Part shown: positions 1 to 5,460 of the stretch, piece after piece
Layout: the number at the start of each line of letters is the position of its first letter
How positions within the stretch are numbered: position 1 is the stretch's first letter
Assembly (NCBI GenBank): GCA_021159475.1
Contig: JAGGRS010000210.1
Span: 1 to 7,899 of the forward strand
Reading direction: 5' to 3'
Length of the DNA: 7,899 nucleotides
DNA from: Candidatus Methanophagales archaeon
Lineage (GTDB): Archaea; Halobacteriota; Syntropharchaeia; Alkanophagales; Methanospirareceae
Notes under the pieces: generated by a model
The model's input: only the letters and a program-made list of their open reading frames with translations
Told to the model about the DNA's origin: nothing
Databases searched by the model: none
Position numbers and translations under genes: made by a program

Positions 1-1
1 T

Positions 2-43
2 TTTGGTAAAAATCCCGAGGTTACACTGCCGAAGATCCCTTAG
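2..43 (+). CDS. Possible 3' end of an upstream plus-strand gene (partial)
   Basis: Read from base 2, the frame gives FGKNPEVTLPKIP and then a TAG stop at 41-43. The residue mix (charged, Pro and hydrophobic residues alternating) looks like an ordinary protein C-terminus, and the gene would converge on the minus-strand gene ending at 73. The stretch is only 13 codons and I do not recognise the family, so it could equally be chance. No start or domain lies in the window. Confidence 0.25.
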   Translation, partial: FGKNPEVTLPKIP

Positions 44-72
44 TTTTGGGATGAAGCCGTTAGATACTATAA

Positions 73-942
73 TCATACAATCGCTACTCCATACTCCACA
101 CCGGTCATGGCGAGCGCCTTCCGCAGTTCTTTCAGGAACAGCCTGAACAATTCGAGAGAGGCGTCAGCCCAGGCACTGAAATTGGTTTTTGCAAGTTCTT
201 CCTCTATATCGTCCTTACTCGGAACTCCAAACTGCTTCACAGTAGCCCAATTCTTATCTAAATAGATGAACAGTGCGGCAGATGCGAAATGAACCGGAAT
301 AACGGGGTATTTAGAGCATAATTCGAGAATCAATTGCCGCTCCTTCTCCAGTTCCTCTTCTTCTATCCCCGATTGCTGTATCGCTCGTAACCGCGCTTTC
401 TCATATATCAACCTTTTCATATCCCGGTCGGGACTCCTGACCCTCTGCTCTGTCAGCACTTTATAAAGTTCGCCCTGCGCTATCTCATGCTCTATCATGT
501 ATCTAAGCATCAACTCACTTGCGGACGTTAGATACGCCTCGTTCAGCGCTATGATGGAGAACCATGCGCCATGGATGAAAAATCTGCGGTGTATCGCAGT
601 CCCATAATCCAGATACCGGGGCGAGGGTGCCAGTATAGAAGGAGCAAAGATAAGCGCCTTTGTCTTCAACAGTATTGTGTCCTTGACTCTATCCTCACCT
701 ACAAGCCTCTTTATCAATTCCTCCTCCTCTCGTGCCAGAGGCGTGTGTAGCGATGCGGGATTGAGAAGAGACGCATCGTAAAAATCCAGTATTCTTATAA
801 TCTCATTCACTTCAAGCTTCTTTAGCATCTCTGCTACTTCTCCCGCCGCTCGTGCCAGCCATCTCCTATCGCCTTCCTCTAATTTGAGTTCAGACACCAC
901 TACCTGATTAAATGCATCCACCTTATATAAATTTCCGCTCAT
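73..942 (-). CDS. Unrecognised 289-residue, largely helical protein
   Basis: I do not recognise this family. The open frame runs upstream to base 1008, but the first 22 codons there lie partly inside the tRNA-Leu gene, so I place the start at the ATG at 942 (MSGNLYKVDAF). The sequence is rich in Glu, Leu, Arg and Lys and should be mostly helical. A Glu-rich stretch at residues 194-202 could be a short coiled coil or linker. Residues 112-165 hold the only candidate functional cluster: H118 and H124 (AIHRRFFIHGAW), then E151-H152-E153 (MIEHEIAQGELY), which could bind metal, but no standard HExxH signature is present. There is no signal peptide or clear membrane segment, so it is probably cytoplasmic. 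It begins 41 bases after the tRNA 3' end with no obvious TATA box between, so it may be transcribed through the tRNA. The purine-rich AGAGGG at 943-948 abuts the ATG with no spacing and would be a poor Shine-Dalgarno. Confidence 0.75.
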   Translation of the reverse strand: MSGNLYKVDAFNQVVVSELKLEEGDRRWLARAAGEVAEMLKKLEVNEIIRILDFYDASLLNPASLHTPLAREEEELIKRLVGEDRVKDTILLKTKALIFAPSILAPSPRYLDYGTAIHRRFFIHGAWFSIIALNEAYLTSASELMLRYMIEHEIAQGELYKVLTEQRVRSPDRDMKRLIYEKARLRAIQQSGIEEEELEKERQLILELCSKYPVIPVHFASAALFIYLDKNWATVKQFGVPSKDDIEEELAKTNFSAWADASLELFRLFLKELRKALAMTGVEYGVAIV

Positions 943-983
943 CCCTCTGAGTTCGGTAATGAGTAACGATATGATGGAAATTA

Positions 984-1067
984 TGCGGGGGGTGGGATTT
1001 GAACCCACGTATCCCTCCGGAACAGGATCTTAAGTCCTGCGCCTTTGTCCAGCTCGGCTACCCCCGC
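984..1067 (-). tRNA. tRNA-Leu (anticodon UAA)
   Basis: A complete 84-base class II tRNA reads on the minus strand. The acceptor stem GCGGGGG (1061-1067) pairs with CCCCCGC (985-991), and the discriminator is A at 984. The D-stem is GCC/GGC. The anticodon stem CAGGA/TCCTG encloses loop CTTAAGA, with anticodon UAA at 1030-1032. The 14-base variable region can form a short TCC/GGA stem, as expected for Leu. The T-arm GTGGG-TTCAAAT-CCCAC is perfect. There is no intron in the anticodon loop and CCA is not encoded; the bases after the discriminator read TAA. A TATA element about 30 bases upstream (1093-1104) would start transcription within a few bases of the mature 5' end. Confidence 0.97.
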
Positions 1068-1092
1068 CAGCGAGCACAGCGCGGTGCCACAC

Positions 1093-1104
1093 AATATATA
1101 TAAA
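1093..1104. promoter_or_regulatory. TATA element, probably shared by tRNA-Leu and purP
   Basis: The AT-only run AATATATATAAA sits in the 67-base spacer between two divergent genes. On the minus strand it contains TTTATATA (1097-1104), the archaeal TATA consensus. Its centre is about 30 bases from the tRNA 5' end, so transcription would start within about five bases of it. On the plus strand its centre is about 36 bases before the purP ATG, which predicts a leader of roughly 10 bases. No second TATA-like box with suitable spacing is visible for either gene. Neither flank is a clear BRE on the expected strand, so the direction may be weakly set. Confidence 0.6.
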
Positions 1105-1134
1105 AAGAAACTTTGTCTTAAAAGGGGCTAAGAA

Positions 1135-2268
1135 ATGATAGCGAGAAGCGAGATAGAAGAGGTCCTGGCAGATTATGACCTTGATAATGTAATTGTTGGT
1201 GTGCTGGGGTCGCATTCGGCACTCGATGTCTGTGACGGAGCGAAGGAGGAGGGTTTCAAGACCCTTGTGGTCGCAGAGAAGGGCAGGGAAGAGGTATATA
1301 CGAAATATTTCAGATACAGGGAGGTGAATGGCTTGCGAAAGGGTGTGGTGGATGAGAACCTGGTTGTGCCCCGGTTCGCGGATATGATGAGCGATGCGAT
1401 ACAGGATGAGCTAAGGTCCAGGAATACGTTATTCATTCCTAACCGCTCATTTGTGGTGTATACGGGCATAGATAATGTTGAGGACAGGTTCAAAGTGCCG
1501 CTGGTGGGTAGCCGGGATATGCTCAGGATAGAAGAGAGGGAGGAGGAGAGGAGTTATTACTGGCTATGCGAACAGGCGGGTATACCAACGCCGGAGGAGT
1601 ATAAAGCTGAGGATATAGACACGCTGGTGATGGTGAAGCTGCCGCATGCAAAGATGCGACTCGAGCGCGGGTTCTTTACGGCAAAAGACCGCGCTGAATA
1701 CCGTGAGAAGTCGCAACGGTTGATAGAGAAGGGGATAATCACCGCCGATGACCTCGCGAATGCACGAATTGAGCGATATGTAATAGGACCGGTATTCAAC
1801 TTTGACTTCTTTTATTCGCCAATAGACGAAGAATTAGAGCTTCTTGGCGTTGATTGGCGCTTCGAATCGAATCTTGACGGCATGGCGCGGATACCGAGGA
1901 CACAGGAGTTGCCGGAGAAGCTGAGCGACCCGTTAATGATTGTGGTTGGACATGCATCAGCGACACTGAGGGAGAGTCTTCTCAACAGGGTGATGCCAAT
2001 AGCGGAGAGGTTTGTGAAATTTGCGAAGGAGGAGTATTCCGCGGGCATAATCGGTCCTTTCTGCTTGCAGACGATTGTAGATGAGAATATGGATTTCTGG
2101 GTCTACGACATCGCTACACGAATAGGTGGGGGGACGAATATACACATGTATGGTGGGCATCCATACGGCAATGCACTCTTCAGAACTAATATGAGCTCAG
2201 GCAGACGGCTCGCACTGGAGATAAGACGCGCTATTGCACTGGATAAGGTTGATAAGATAGTTACATAA
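1135..2268 (+). CDS. purP: PurP-type formate-dependent AICAR formyl ligase (FAICAR synthetase)
   Basis: PurP is the archaeal enzyme that makes FAICAR (5-formaminoimidazole-4-carboxamide ribotide) from AICAR, formate and ATP, replacing the folate-dependent PurH transformylase. The 377 residues are close to the family's usual length of about 360. The N-terminal DUF1246-type region carries the hallmark GVLGSHSALDVCDGAKEEGF at residues 22-41. An ATP-grasp C-terminal half (DUF1297 type) ends in VYDIATRIGGGTNIHMYGG at 323-341 and a SSGRRLALEI helix with terminal DKVDKIVT. A GGGG stretch at 1124-1127, eight bases before the ATG, could serve as a weak Shine-Dalgarno. A PurH-type cyclohydrolase for the next step is encoded at 3397-3900 on the other strand. 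Many archaea hold more than one PurP paralog, and not all have proven activity, so the reaction is assigned by family. It ends 10 bases from the convergent DUF2284 gene. Confidence 0.9.
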   Translation: MIARSEIEEVLADYDLDNVIVGVLGSHSALDVCDGAKEEGFKTLVVAEKGREEVYTKYFRYREVNGLRKGVVDENLVVPRFADMMSDAIQDELRSRNTLFIPNRSFVVYTGIDNVEDRFKVPLVGSRDMLRIEEREEERSYYWLCEQAGIPTPEEYKAEDIDTLVMVKLPHAKMRLERGFFTAKDRAEYREKSQRLIEKGIITADDLANARIERYVIGPVFNFDFFYSPIDEELELLGVDWRFESNLDGMARIPRTQELPEKLSDPLMIVVGHASATLRESLLNRVMPIAERFVKFAKEEYSAGIIGPFCLQTIVDENMDFWVYDIATRIGGGTNIHMYGGHPYGNALFRTNMSSGRRLALEIRRAIALDKVDKIVT

Positions 2269-2278
2269 CTGAGCGTGT

Positions 2279-2872
2279 TCATTCTATCAATAGCAAGCCA
2301 AAGAGGGTTATCTTCTGATATGGCGATGTGAATACCTCCGCTTCATAACCAACCTTCCGCACCGTTGCGAATACGTCTATCCCACAAGCCTCCATTGACG
2401 GTCTTACCCTATCCTGATGCCGGCAGAATCGCTTCGGCGCCAGGTCAAGGTCTTTATTCTCCTCCGGTATGCACGGGTCGCAGTAGGAGCAGGGTAGTGC
2501 ATCCATTGCAAATGCCTTATAATAGCCGGACAGGAAAGTATGACGCTCCATTTCGTACATCGTATCGCTTACCATCTTGATTGCATCCCAGAGGAAATGG
2601 TGAAGATGCCGTGGTGGCACATCCAGGTTCGGCTTCACATCCTCAAATCGCACTATCAAGGCTTTGTCATAGCCTCTAATCAGCTTTCGTGTATCTTCCG
2701 GCGCTGGTGTATATGGCGGGCAGCTCAGATGCTTTGCATAACCCCGACACCCATAGCGGCATTTCCACCTCACCCAGTCAGCTACCTCAATCTCATTTGC
2801 GGGTATAAGCCTGAAATCATCATGTATCACGCGCAATTCCTCTATTAAGATATTCAAATCCTTCTTCTTCAT
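2279..2872 (-). CDS. DUF2284-family cysteine-rich, probable Fe-S protein
   Basis: This 197-residue cytoplasmic protein matches the DUF2284 pattern of predicted metal-binding proteins. Its eight cysteines fall at C38, C42 and C51 (CRYGC...SCPPYTP), C128, C131 and C134 (PCSYCDPC), C150 and C163 (RPSMEACGID). That number could hold two [4Fe-4S] clusters, although which cysteines pair is not known from the sequence. The family is common in strict anaerobes, and I know of no settled biochemical role for it. It is the last gene of a minus-strand operon, 15 bases after the stop of the 163-residue protein. Its own ribosome site is weak (only GAAAGA before the ATG), so it may depend on coupling to the upstream gene. 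Full length with no sign of decay. Confidence 0.85.
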   Translation of the reverse strand: MKKKDLNILIEELRVIHDDFRLIPANEIEVADWVRWKCRYGCRGYAKHLSCPPYTPAPEDTRKLIRGYDKALIVRFEDVKPNLDVPPRHLHHFLWDAIKMVSDTMYEMERHTFLSGYYKAFAMDALPCSYCDPCIPEENKDLDLAPKRFCRHQDRVRPSMEACGIDVFATVRKVGYEAEVFTSPYQKITLFGLLLIE

Positions 2873-2887
2873 TTTCTTTCATATCTC

Positions 2888-3379
2888 TCACACCATGTAC
2901 AGTTCCACCTCGTTCAGTTCTTCCTCGAATTCCGCCTCATTCGTAATGATAAAATCACTCAGGTTAGTGAGGTTATATACATCACGCATCATCATCGCCA
3001 TTGACTGCAGTCGCCTCTTCGCACGCTCTTCTTCCACTAACCGCGTAATGACAAAGAGAATAGCGCCCTCTAAAGGCAACATCTTGCTATCTGACCCTGC
3101 ACGTATCAAACATACATTTGACAGCTCCACAACCGAGACATCGCCAAGTATACTCTTCGGTGTAGCGTCCTCCTCTATCTCCACCACTATCTTTATCTTC
3201 CCGCCCTTCATCCCCACGAGGTCAACCATACCAAGTGCGAACTTCTCCCTGTTCCTGTTCTTCATACTGTATTCACGAAAAATCCGCACACCTTCTGTGG
3301 TATTCACGGTATATCCATGATTTATCAGAATCTCTTTACATCTGTCCTTCATCGCCTCGTGCCATTCACGCATACCCAT
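2888..3379 (-). CDS. Unrecognised 163-residue protein with possible PD-(D/E)xK-like core
   Basis: I do not recognise a named family. An N-terminal helical segment (residues 1-24) is followed by an acidic/hydrophobic core. There, FALGMVDLVG (D53) leads into a beta strand KIKIVVEIEED (E67, E69, E70) and then TPKSILGDV (K75, D80). The order Asp, about 13 residues, hydrophobic strand with E-x-E, and a following Lys-Gly-Asp turn resembles the metal site of PD-(D/E)xK nuclease-fold proteins. The usual ExK is ExE here, so activity is doubtful. A second strand-helix pair (LEGAILFVITRLVEEERAKR, 103-122) and an acidic C-terminus (148-160) follow. The start at 3379 (MGMREW) is chosen because GGAGGTGA lies nine bases upstream; the in-frame ATG two codons later would be spaced less well. 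It sits between purH and the DUF2284 gene in one operon. Confidence 0.75.
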   Translation of the reverse strand: MGMREWHEAMKDRCKEILINHGYTVNTTEGVRIFREYSMKNRNREKFALGMVDLVGMKGGKIKIVVEIEEDATPKSILGDVSVVELSNVCLIRAGSDSKMLPLEGAILFVITRLVEEERAKRRLQSMAMMMRDVYNLTNLSDFIITNEAEFEEELNEVELYMV

Positions 3380-3388
3380 ATCCGTTCT

Positions 3389-3396
3389 TCACCTCC
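3389..3396 (-). promoter_or_regulatory. Strong Shine-Dalgarno for the 163-residue protein, touching the purH stop
   Basis: The minus strand reads GGAGGTGA, a full complement to the archaeal 16S rRNA 3' end, nine bases before the ATG at 3379. It abuts the purH TAA stop (3397-3399). This decides the start codon and implies that terminating ribosomes can reinitiate directly, so the two proteins are probably made together. Confidence 0.85.
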
Positions 3397-3900
3397 TTAA
3401 CCCTTAACCCTTAATTCTCTTAACATCTTATCTACTTTTGAATCATACTCGGCTATATAGCTTGAGGCTTCACATGCGAGTTCCAATCTCGTATTGTATG
3501 AGAGGTGTCCATTATGGAGCAATTCATCAATAATCTGGTGGTATCGCGCAGGATTGACAACCACCGCGGTCTTTTCAAGGTTCTTTAGCGCCGACCGAAT
3601 CAGAGCCACACCGCCGATATCCATGCTTGTGAGCCCATTGAGAGGTATGAGATTGACAGCAACAAGCCCGATGTCCCCGGTTGCGATTCCAGCATGAATA
3701 GCAGGATGTAGCGTCTTTATCCTGCCACCGAGCATCTCTGGCACACCCGTGAATTCCGAGACACGCTTCACAGGTATACCATGCTTCAATATCGCATTTG
3801 CAGTGCCATCCGTTGCGATTAACTCTATCCCAAGCTCTTTCAGCCTTTCCGCTAACTCCACTATCCCATCCTTATTGAAGACACTTAGCAAAGCTCTCAT
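3397..3900 (-). CDS. purH: Stand-alone IMP cyclohydrolase (PurH N-terminal domain type)
   Basis: It would close FAICAR to IMP, the last step of de novo purine synthesis. The 167 residues match only the MGS-like cyclohydrolase half of bifunctional PurH; the AICAR transformylase half (over 300 residues in bacteria) is absent, consistent with PurP doing that step. Visible motifs are LLSVFNKDGIVELAERL at 4-20, ATDGTANAILKHGIPV at 29-44, EFTGVPEMLGGRIKTLHP at 49-66, NLIPL at 83-87 and MDIGGVALIRSALKN at 93-107. By recall of animal PurH numbering, the catalytic Lys66, Asp125 and Lys137 correspond to K62, D94 and K106. Tyr104 of NLYPF corresponds to I85 here. The loop between LHPAIHAG and NLIPL and the one after NLIPL are each shorter than in bacterial PurH. 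First gene of a minus-strand operon; AAGGTGG (3905-3911) lies four bases before the ATG. Confidence 0.9.
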   Translation of the reverse strand: MRALLSVFNKDGIVELAERLKELGIELIATDGTANAILKHGIPVKRVSEFTGVPEMLGGRIKTLHPAIHAGIATGDIGLVAVNLIPLNGLTSMDIGGVALIRSALKNLEKTAVVVNPARYHQIIDELLHNGHLSYNTRLELACEASSYIAEYDSKVDKMLRELRVKG

Positions 3901-3917
3901 CCCGCCACCTTAACTAA

Positions 3918-3925
3918 TTTATAAT
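3918..3925 (+). promoter_or_regulatory. TATA box for the MFS transporter gene
   Basis: TTTATAAT lies about 41 bases before the ATG at 3963, which puts the transcription start near 3948 with a leader of about 15 bases. No Shine-Dalgarno is visible in that leader. The box sits on the predicted start site of the opposing purH promoter. Confidence 0.5.
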
Positions 3926-3938
3926 AATGAACTTCTCT

Positions 3939-3946
3939 CTTTAAAT
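3939..3946 (-). promoter_or_regulatory. TATA box for the purH operon
   Basis: The minus strand reads GAAAGGATTTAAAG, an ATTTAAAG box preceded by a purine-rich BRE-like GAAAGG (3947-3952). A start about 26 bases downstream falls near 3917, giving a leader of about 16 bases that contains the purH Shine-Dalgarno AAGGTGG. Confidence 0.6.
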
Positions 3947-3962
3947 CCTTTCTTAGCGATAT

Positions 3963-5129
3963 ATGAGAGGAATAAAAGACAGGACTTTGCTCTCTCTGAC
4001 TGCTTTGCATGCCCTGATGCACATTATGGCTACCACATTACCTGCGCTTTCGCCACTGGTGAAGGATGAGTTCCAGCTCAGTAACACCTATGTCGGGGCA
4101 CTATCCTTCACTTTTGCTATGGCAACCGGTGCAGGCAGTATCATCTCGGGCTTCTTAGCTGACAGGTATGATTCATTGCGATTGGTAAGCTATGGTTTCT
4201 TCGGTACTGCCCTCTTTGTTGCACTGCTGTTCCTGGCACGTGATTTCTTAGCCCTCAGTGCGGTCTTCATCGGTATGGGGTTCATGCTCAGCCTGTATCA
4301 CCCCTCTGCACTCTCTCACATCTCAAACACAATCCAGTTGAGACGCGGGCGTGCATTCGGACTGCATGAAGTGGGGGGTAGCATAGGGCTTGCCATAGCG
4401 CCCTTAGCGGCGGGTATTATAAGCCTTTATCACAACTGGCGGTTCGCGTATCTCTTCTGGGTCTTTCCAATGCTATTCTTCACGCTCTTACTGCACGCGA
4501 TAAGCAATGAGCTTCATCTTCACCACCATACGGTAAGACCCTTACTCTCCACTCTGCGGACTTTGAGGCAGGATGCAGTAGTGCTGATGCGGATATACCT
4601 GATAGAGGGTTTATTTGGTTTTATAATCGGTGGTGCATTGACATTCATCCCGATATTTTTAAATGAGTATAAAGGAGTAGGAGCTCAGTTCGCGGTGATT
4701 CTGGCATTTGTATTCACAGGTGGGGGCGCGATAGGCAAATTTCTCGGCGGGCATTTATCCGATATCATAGGCGAACGGCGAGTGATGGCAGCGGGGTTCT
4801 TCATCATTGCACCACTGTTCTTTGTTGCGCCTCTGCTACCCCTATTCTGGTGCATTCTGACTCTTGCACTTGCGGGTATAGTCTTCCCAGCCGTGCTTCC
4901 GGCTATACTAACAACGATAAGCAGGCTGGTAGAACCTTCACAGCGAGGAATGGCATTTGGGCTGTTGATGTTCGCGGGGTTCGGCTTCGGCTCCACTTCA
5001 AGGCTAATTCTCGGTGTGGTGAGCGATGCCTTCGGCATCTCCACGGTCTTCTATCCCATTGTAATCGCCGCTATGGCTGGTGGATTTATGAATGTTTGGA
5101 GAATAGGCGGATTAAGTGAAAAACAGTAA
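3963..5129 (+). CDS. Major facilitator superfamily transporter, 12 membrane segments
   Basis: A 388-residue inner-membrane protein of standard MFS length with about 12 hydrophobic segments in two halves. The N-half carries the loop 2-3 motif GFLADRYDSLR (63-73), with D67 and R68 present. The C-half carries the equivalent GGHLSDIIGERR (262-273). GLHEVGGSIGLAIAPLAAG (133-151) resembles the antiporter motif C region of segment 5, so drug or metabolite efflux by proton exchange is plausible. LYHPSALSH (111-119) resembles the YHP segment seen in fosmidomycin-resistance-like MFS proteins, a weak hint only. The central loop has a His cluster (HLHHH, 185-189) that might bind a metal or be incidental. 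Substrate cannot be read from the sequence. It is transcribed alone, divergent from the purH operon, and ends about 40 bases before gar1, which has its own TATA box. Confidence 0.9.
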   Translation: MRGIKDRTLLSLTALHALMHIMATTLPALSPLVKDEFQLSNTYVGALSFTFAMATGAGSIISGFLADRYDSLRLVSYGFFGTALFVALLFLARDFLALSAVFIGMGFMLSLYHPSALSHISNTIQLRRGRAFGLHEVGGSIGLAIAPLAAGIISLYHNWRFAYLFWVFPMLFFTLLLHAISNELHLHHHTVRPLLSTLRTLRQDAVVLMRIYLIEGLFGFIIGGALTFIPIFLNEYKGVGAQFAVILAFVFTGGGAIGKFLGGHLSDIIGERRVMAAGFFIIAPLFFVAPLLPLFWCILTLALAGIVFPAVLPAILTTISRLVEPSQRGMAFGLLMFAGFGFGSTSRLILGVVSDAFGISTVFYPIVIAAMAGGFMNVWRIGGLSEKQ

Positions 5130-5131
5130 AC

Positions 5132-5164
5132 TTTATATATTACATAACACGTAACTTTTATATA
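5132..5164 (+). promoter_or_regulatory. Tandem TATA octamers upstream of gar1
   Basis: Two exact copies of TTTATATA lie at 5132-5139 and 5157-5164, 25 bases apart. The first predicts a start near 5162, giving gar1 a leader of only about seven bases, so translation would be nearly leaderless. No Shine-Dalgarno precedes the ATG. The second copy covers the predicted start site of the first. If used, it would start inside the gar1 frame near 5184, so the first is the likelier gar1 promoter. Confidence 0.6.
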
Positions 5165-5168
5165 GGGT

Positions 5169-5450
5169 ATGAAAAGGAGGAAGCGTAAACCGCTGGGTAA
5201 TGTGCTGCATGTGCTAAATAATATTATGATTGTGCGGGGTAAGAGAAAGAGTAAGAGAAAGAGCCTGGAAGCCGTTGGTGGGCTACTCAACTCTGTGGTC
5301 CTGGATGGGCGTAATAGGGAGATAGGCAGGATATATGATATCTTCGGACCGGTAGACCATCCGTATATTAGTGTTAAGCTCTTCACGGGTGTGAATCAGA
5401 ATCGTGCAGTGGCGGATTTGAGGAGTGAGGAAGTTTTTGTGCTCGTCTGA
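5169..5450 (+). CDS. gar1: Gar1, H/ACA small RNP protein
   Basis: Gar1 is a subunit of the H/ACA ribonucleoprotein, which with Cbf5, Nop10 and L7Ae uses guide RNAs to convert uridine to pseudouridine in rRNA; Gar1 binds Cbf5 and aids turnover. The 93 residues fit the small archaeal form, a single beta-barrel. Recognisable segments are LGNVLHVLNNIMIVRG (9-24), then LNSVVLDGRNREIGRIYDIFGPV (40-62), which holds the IGRIYDIFGPV signature, and HPYISVKL (64-71). The N-terminus and residues 24-32 are very basic (RRKRK, KRKSKRKS), suited to RNA contact. The insert between the first strand and the signature looks longer and more basic than usual. The start at 5169 keeps the conserved first strand. The AAGGAGG right after the ATG encodes K-R-R and is not a ribosome site. 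The stop TGA (5448-5450) is shared with the Shine-Dalgarno of the next gene. Confidence 0.92.
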   Translation: MKRRKRKPLGNVLHVLNNIMIVRGKRKSKRKSLEAVGGLLNSVVLDGRNREIGRIYDIFGPVDHPYISVKLFTGVNQNRAVADLRSEEVFVLV

Positions 5451-5454
5451 GGTG
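5449..5454 (+). promoter_or_regulatory. Shine-Dalgarno for the TFB-like gene, overlapping the gar1 stop
   Basis: GAGGTG begins inside the gar1 TGA stop and ends six bases before the ATG at 5461. It fixes the start of the TFB-like gene. Together with an in-frame TGA at 5455-5457, it shows that the short N-terminus is what the gene really encodes. Confidence 0.75.
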
Positions 5455-5460
5455 TGAAGG

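Noticed and set aside
34..53. Hairpin ATCCC/GGGAT with an eight-base loop, as a terminator
   Set aside because: Only about five pairs and no following T-run in either direction. Too weak to call.
943..1008. A 22-codon N-terminal extension of the 289-residue protein, starting at 1008
   Set aside because: It begins inside the T-arm of the tRNA-Leu gene, so the coding reading there is a shadow. The ATG at 942 is the first start outside the tRNA.
2895..3320. A 141-codon plus-strand frame opposite the 163-residue protein
   Set aside because: Its composition is Ser/Ile/Phe-rich and unlike a soluble protein. The minus-strand gene has the strong Shine-Dalgarno and operon spacing.
4515..4529. The HLHHH stretch in the MFS loop as a metal-transport signature
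   Set aside because: A single short His cluster in a central loop is not enough to assign metal transport, and no other metal ligands stand out in the membrane segments.
5173..5180. AAGGAGG just after the gar1 ATG as a Shine-Dalgarno for a later start
   Set aside because: Any later start would cut into the conserved LGNVLHV strand of Gar1. The bases simply encode K-R-R.
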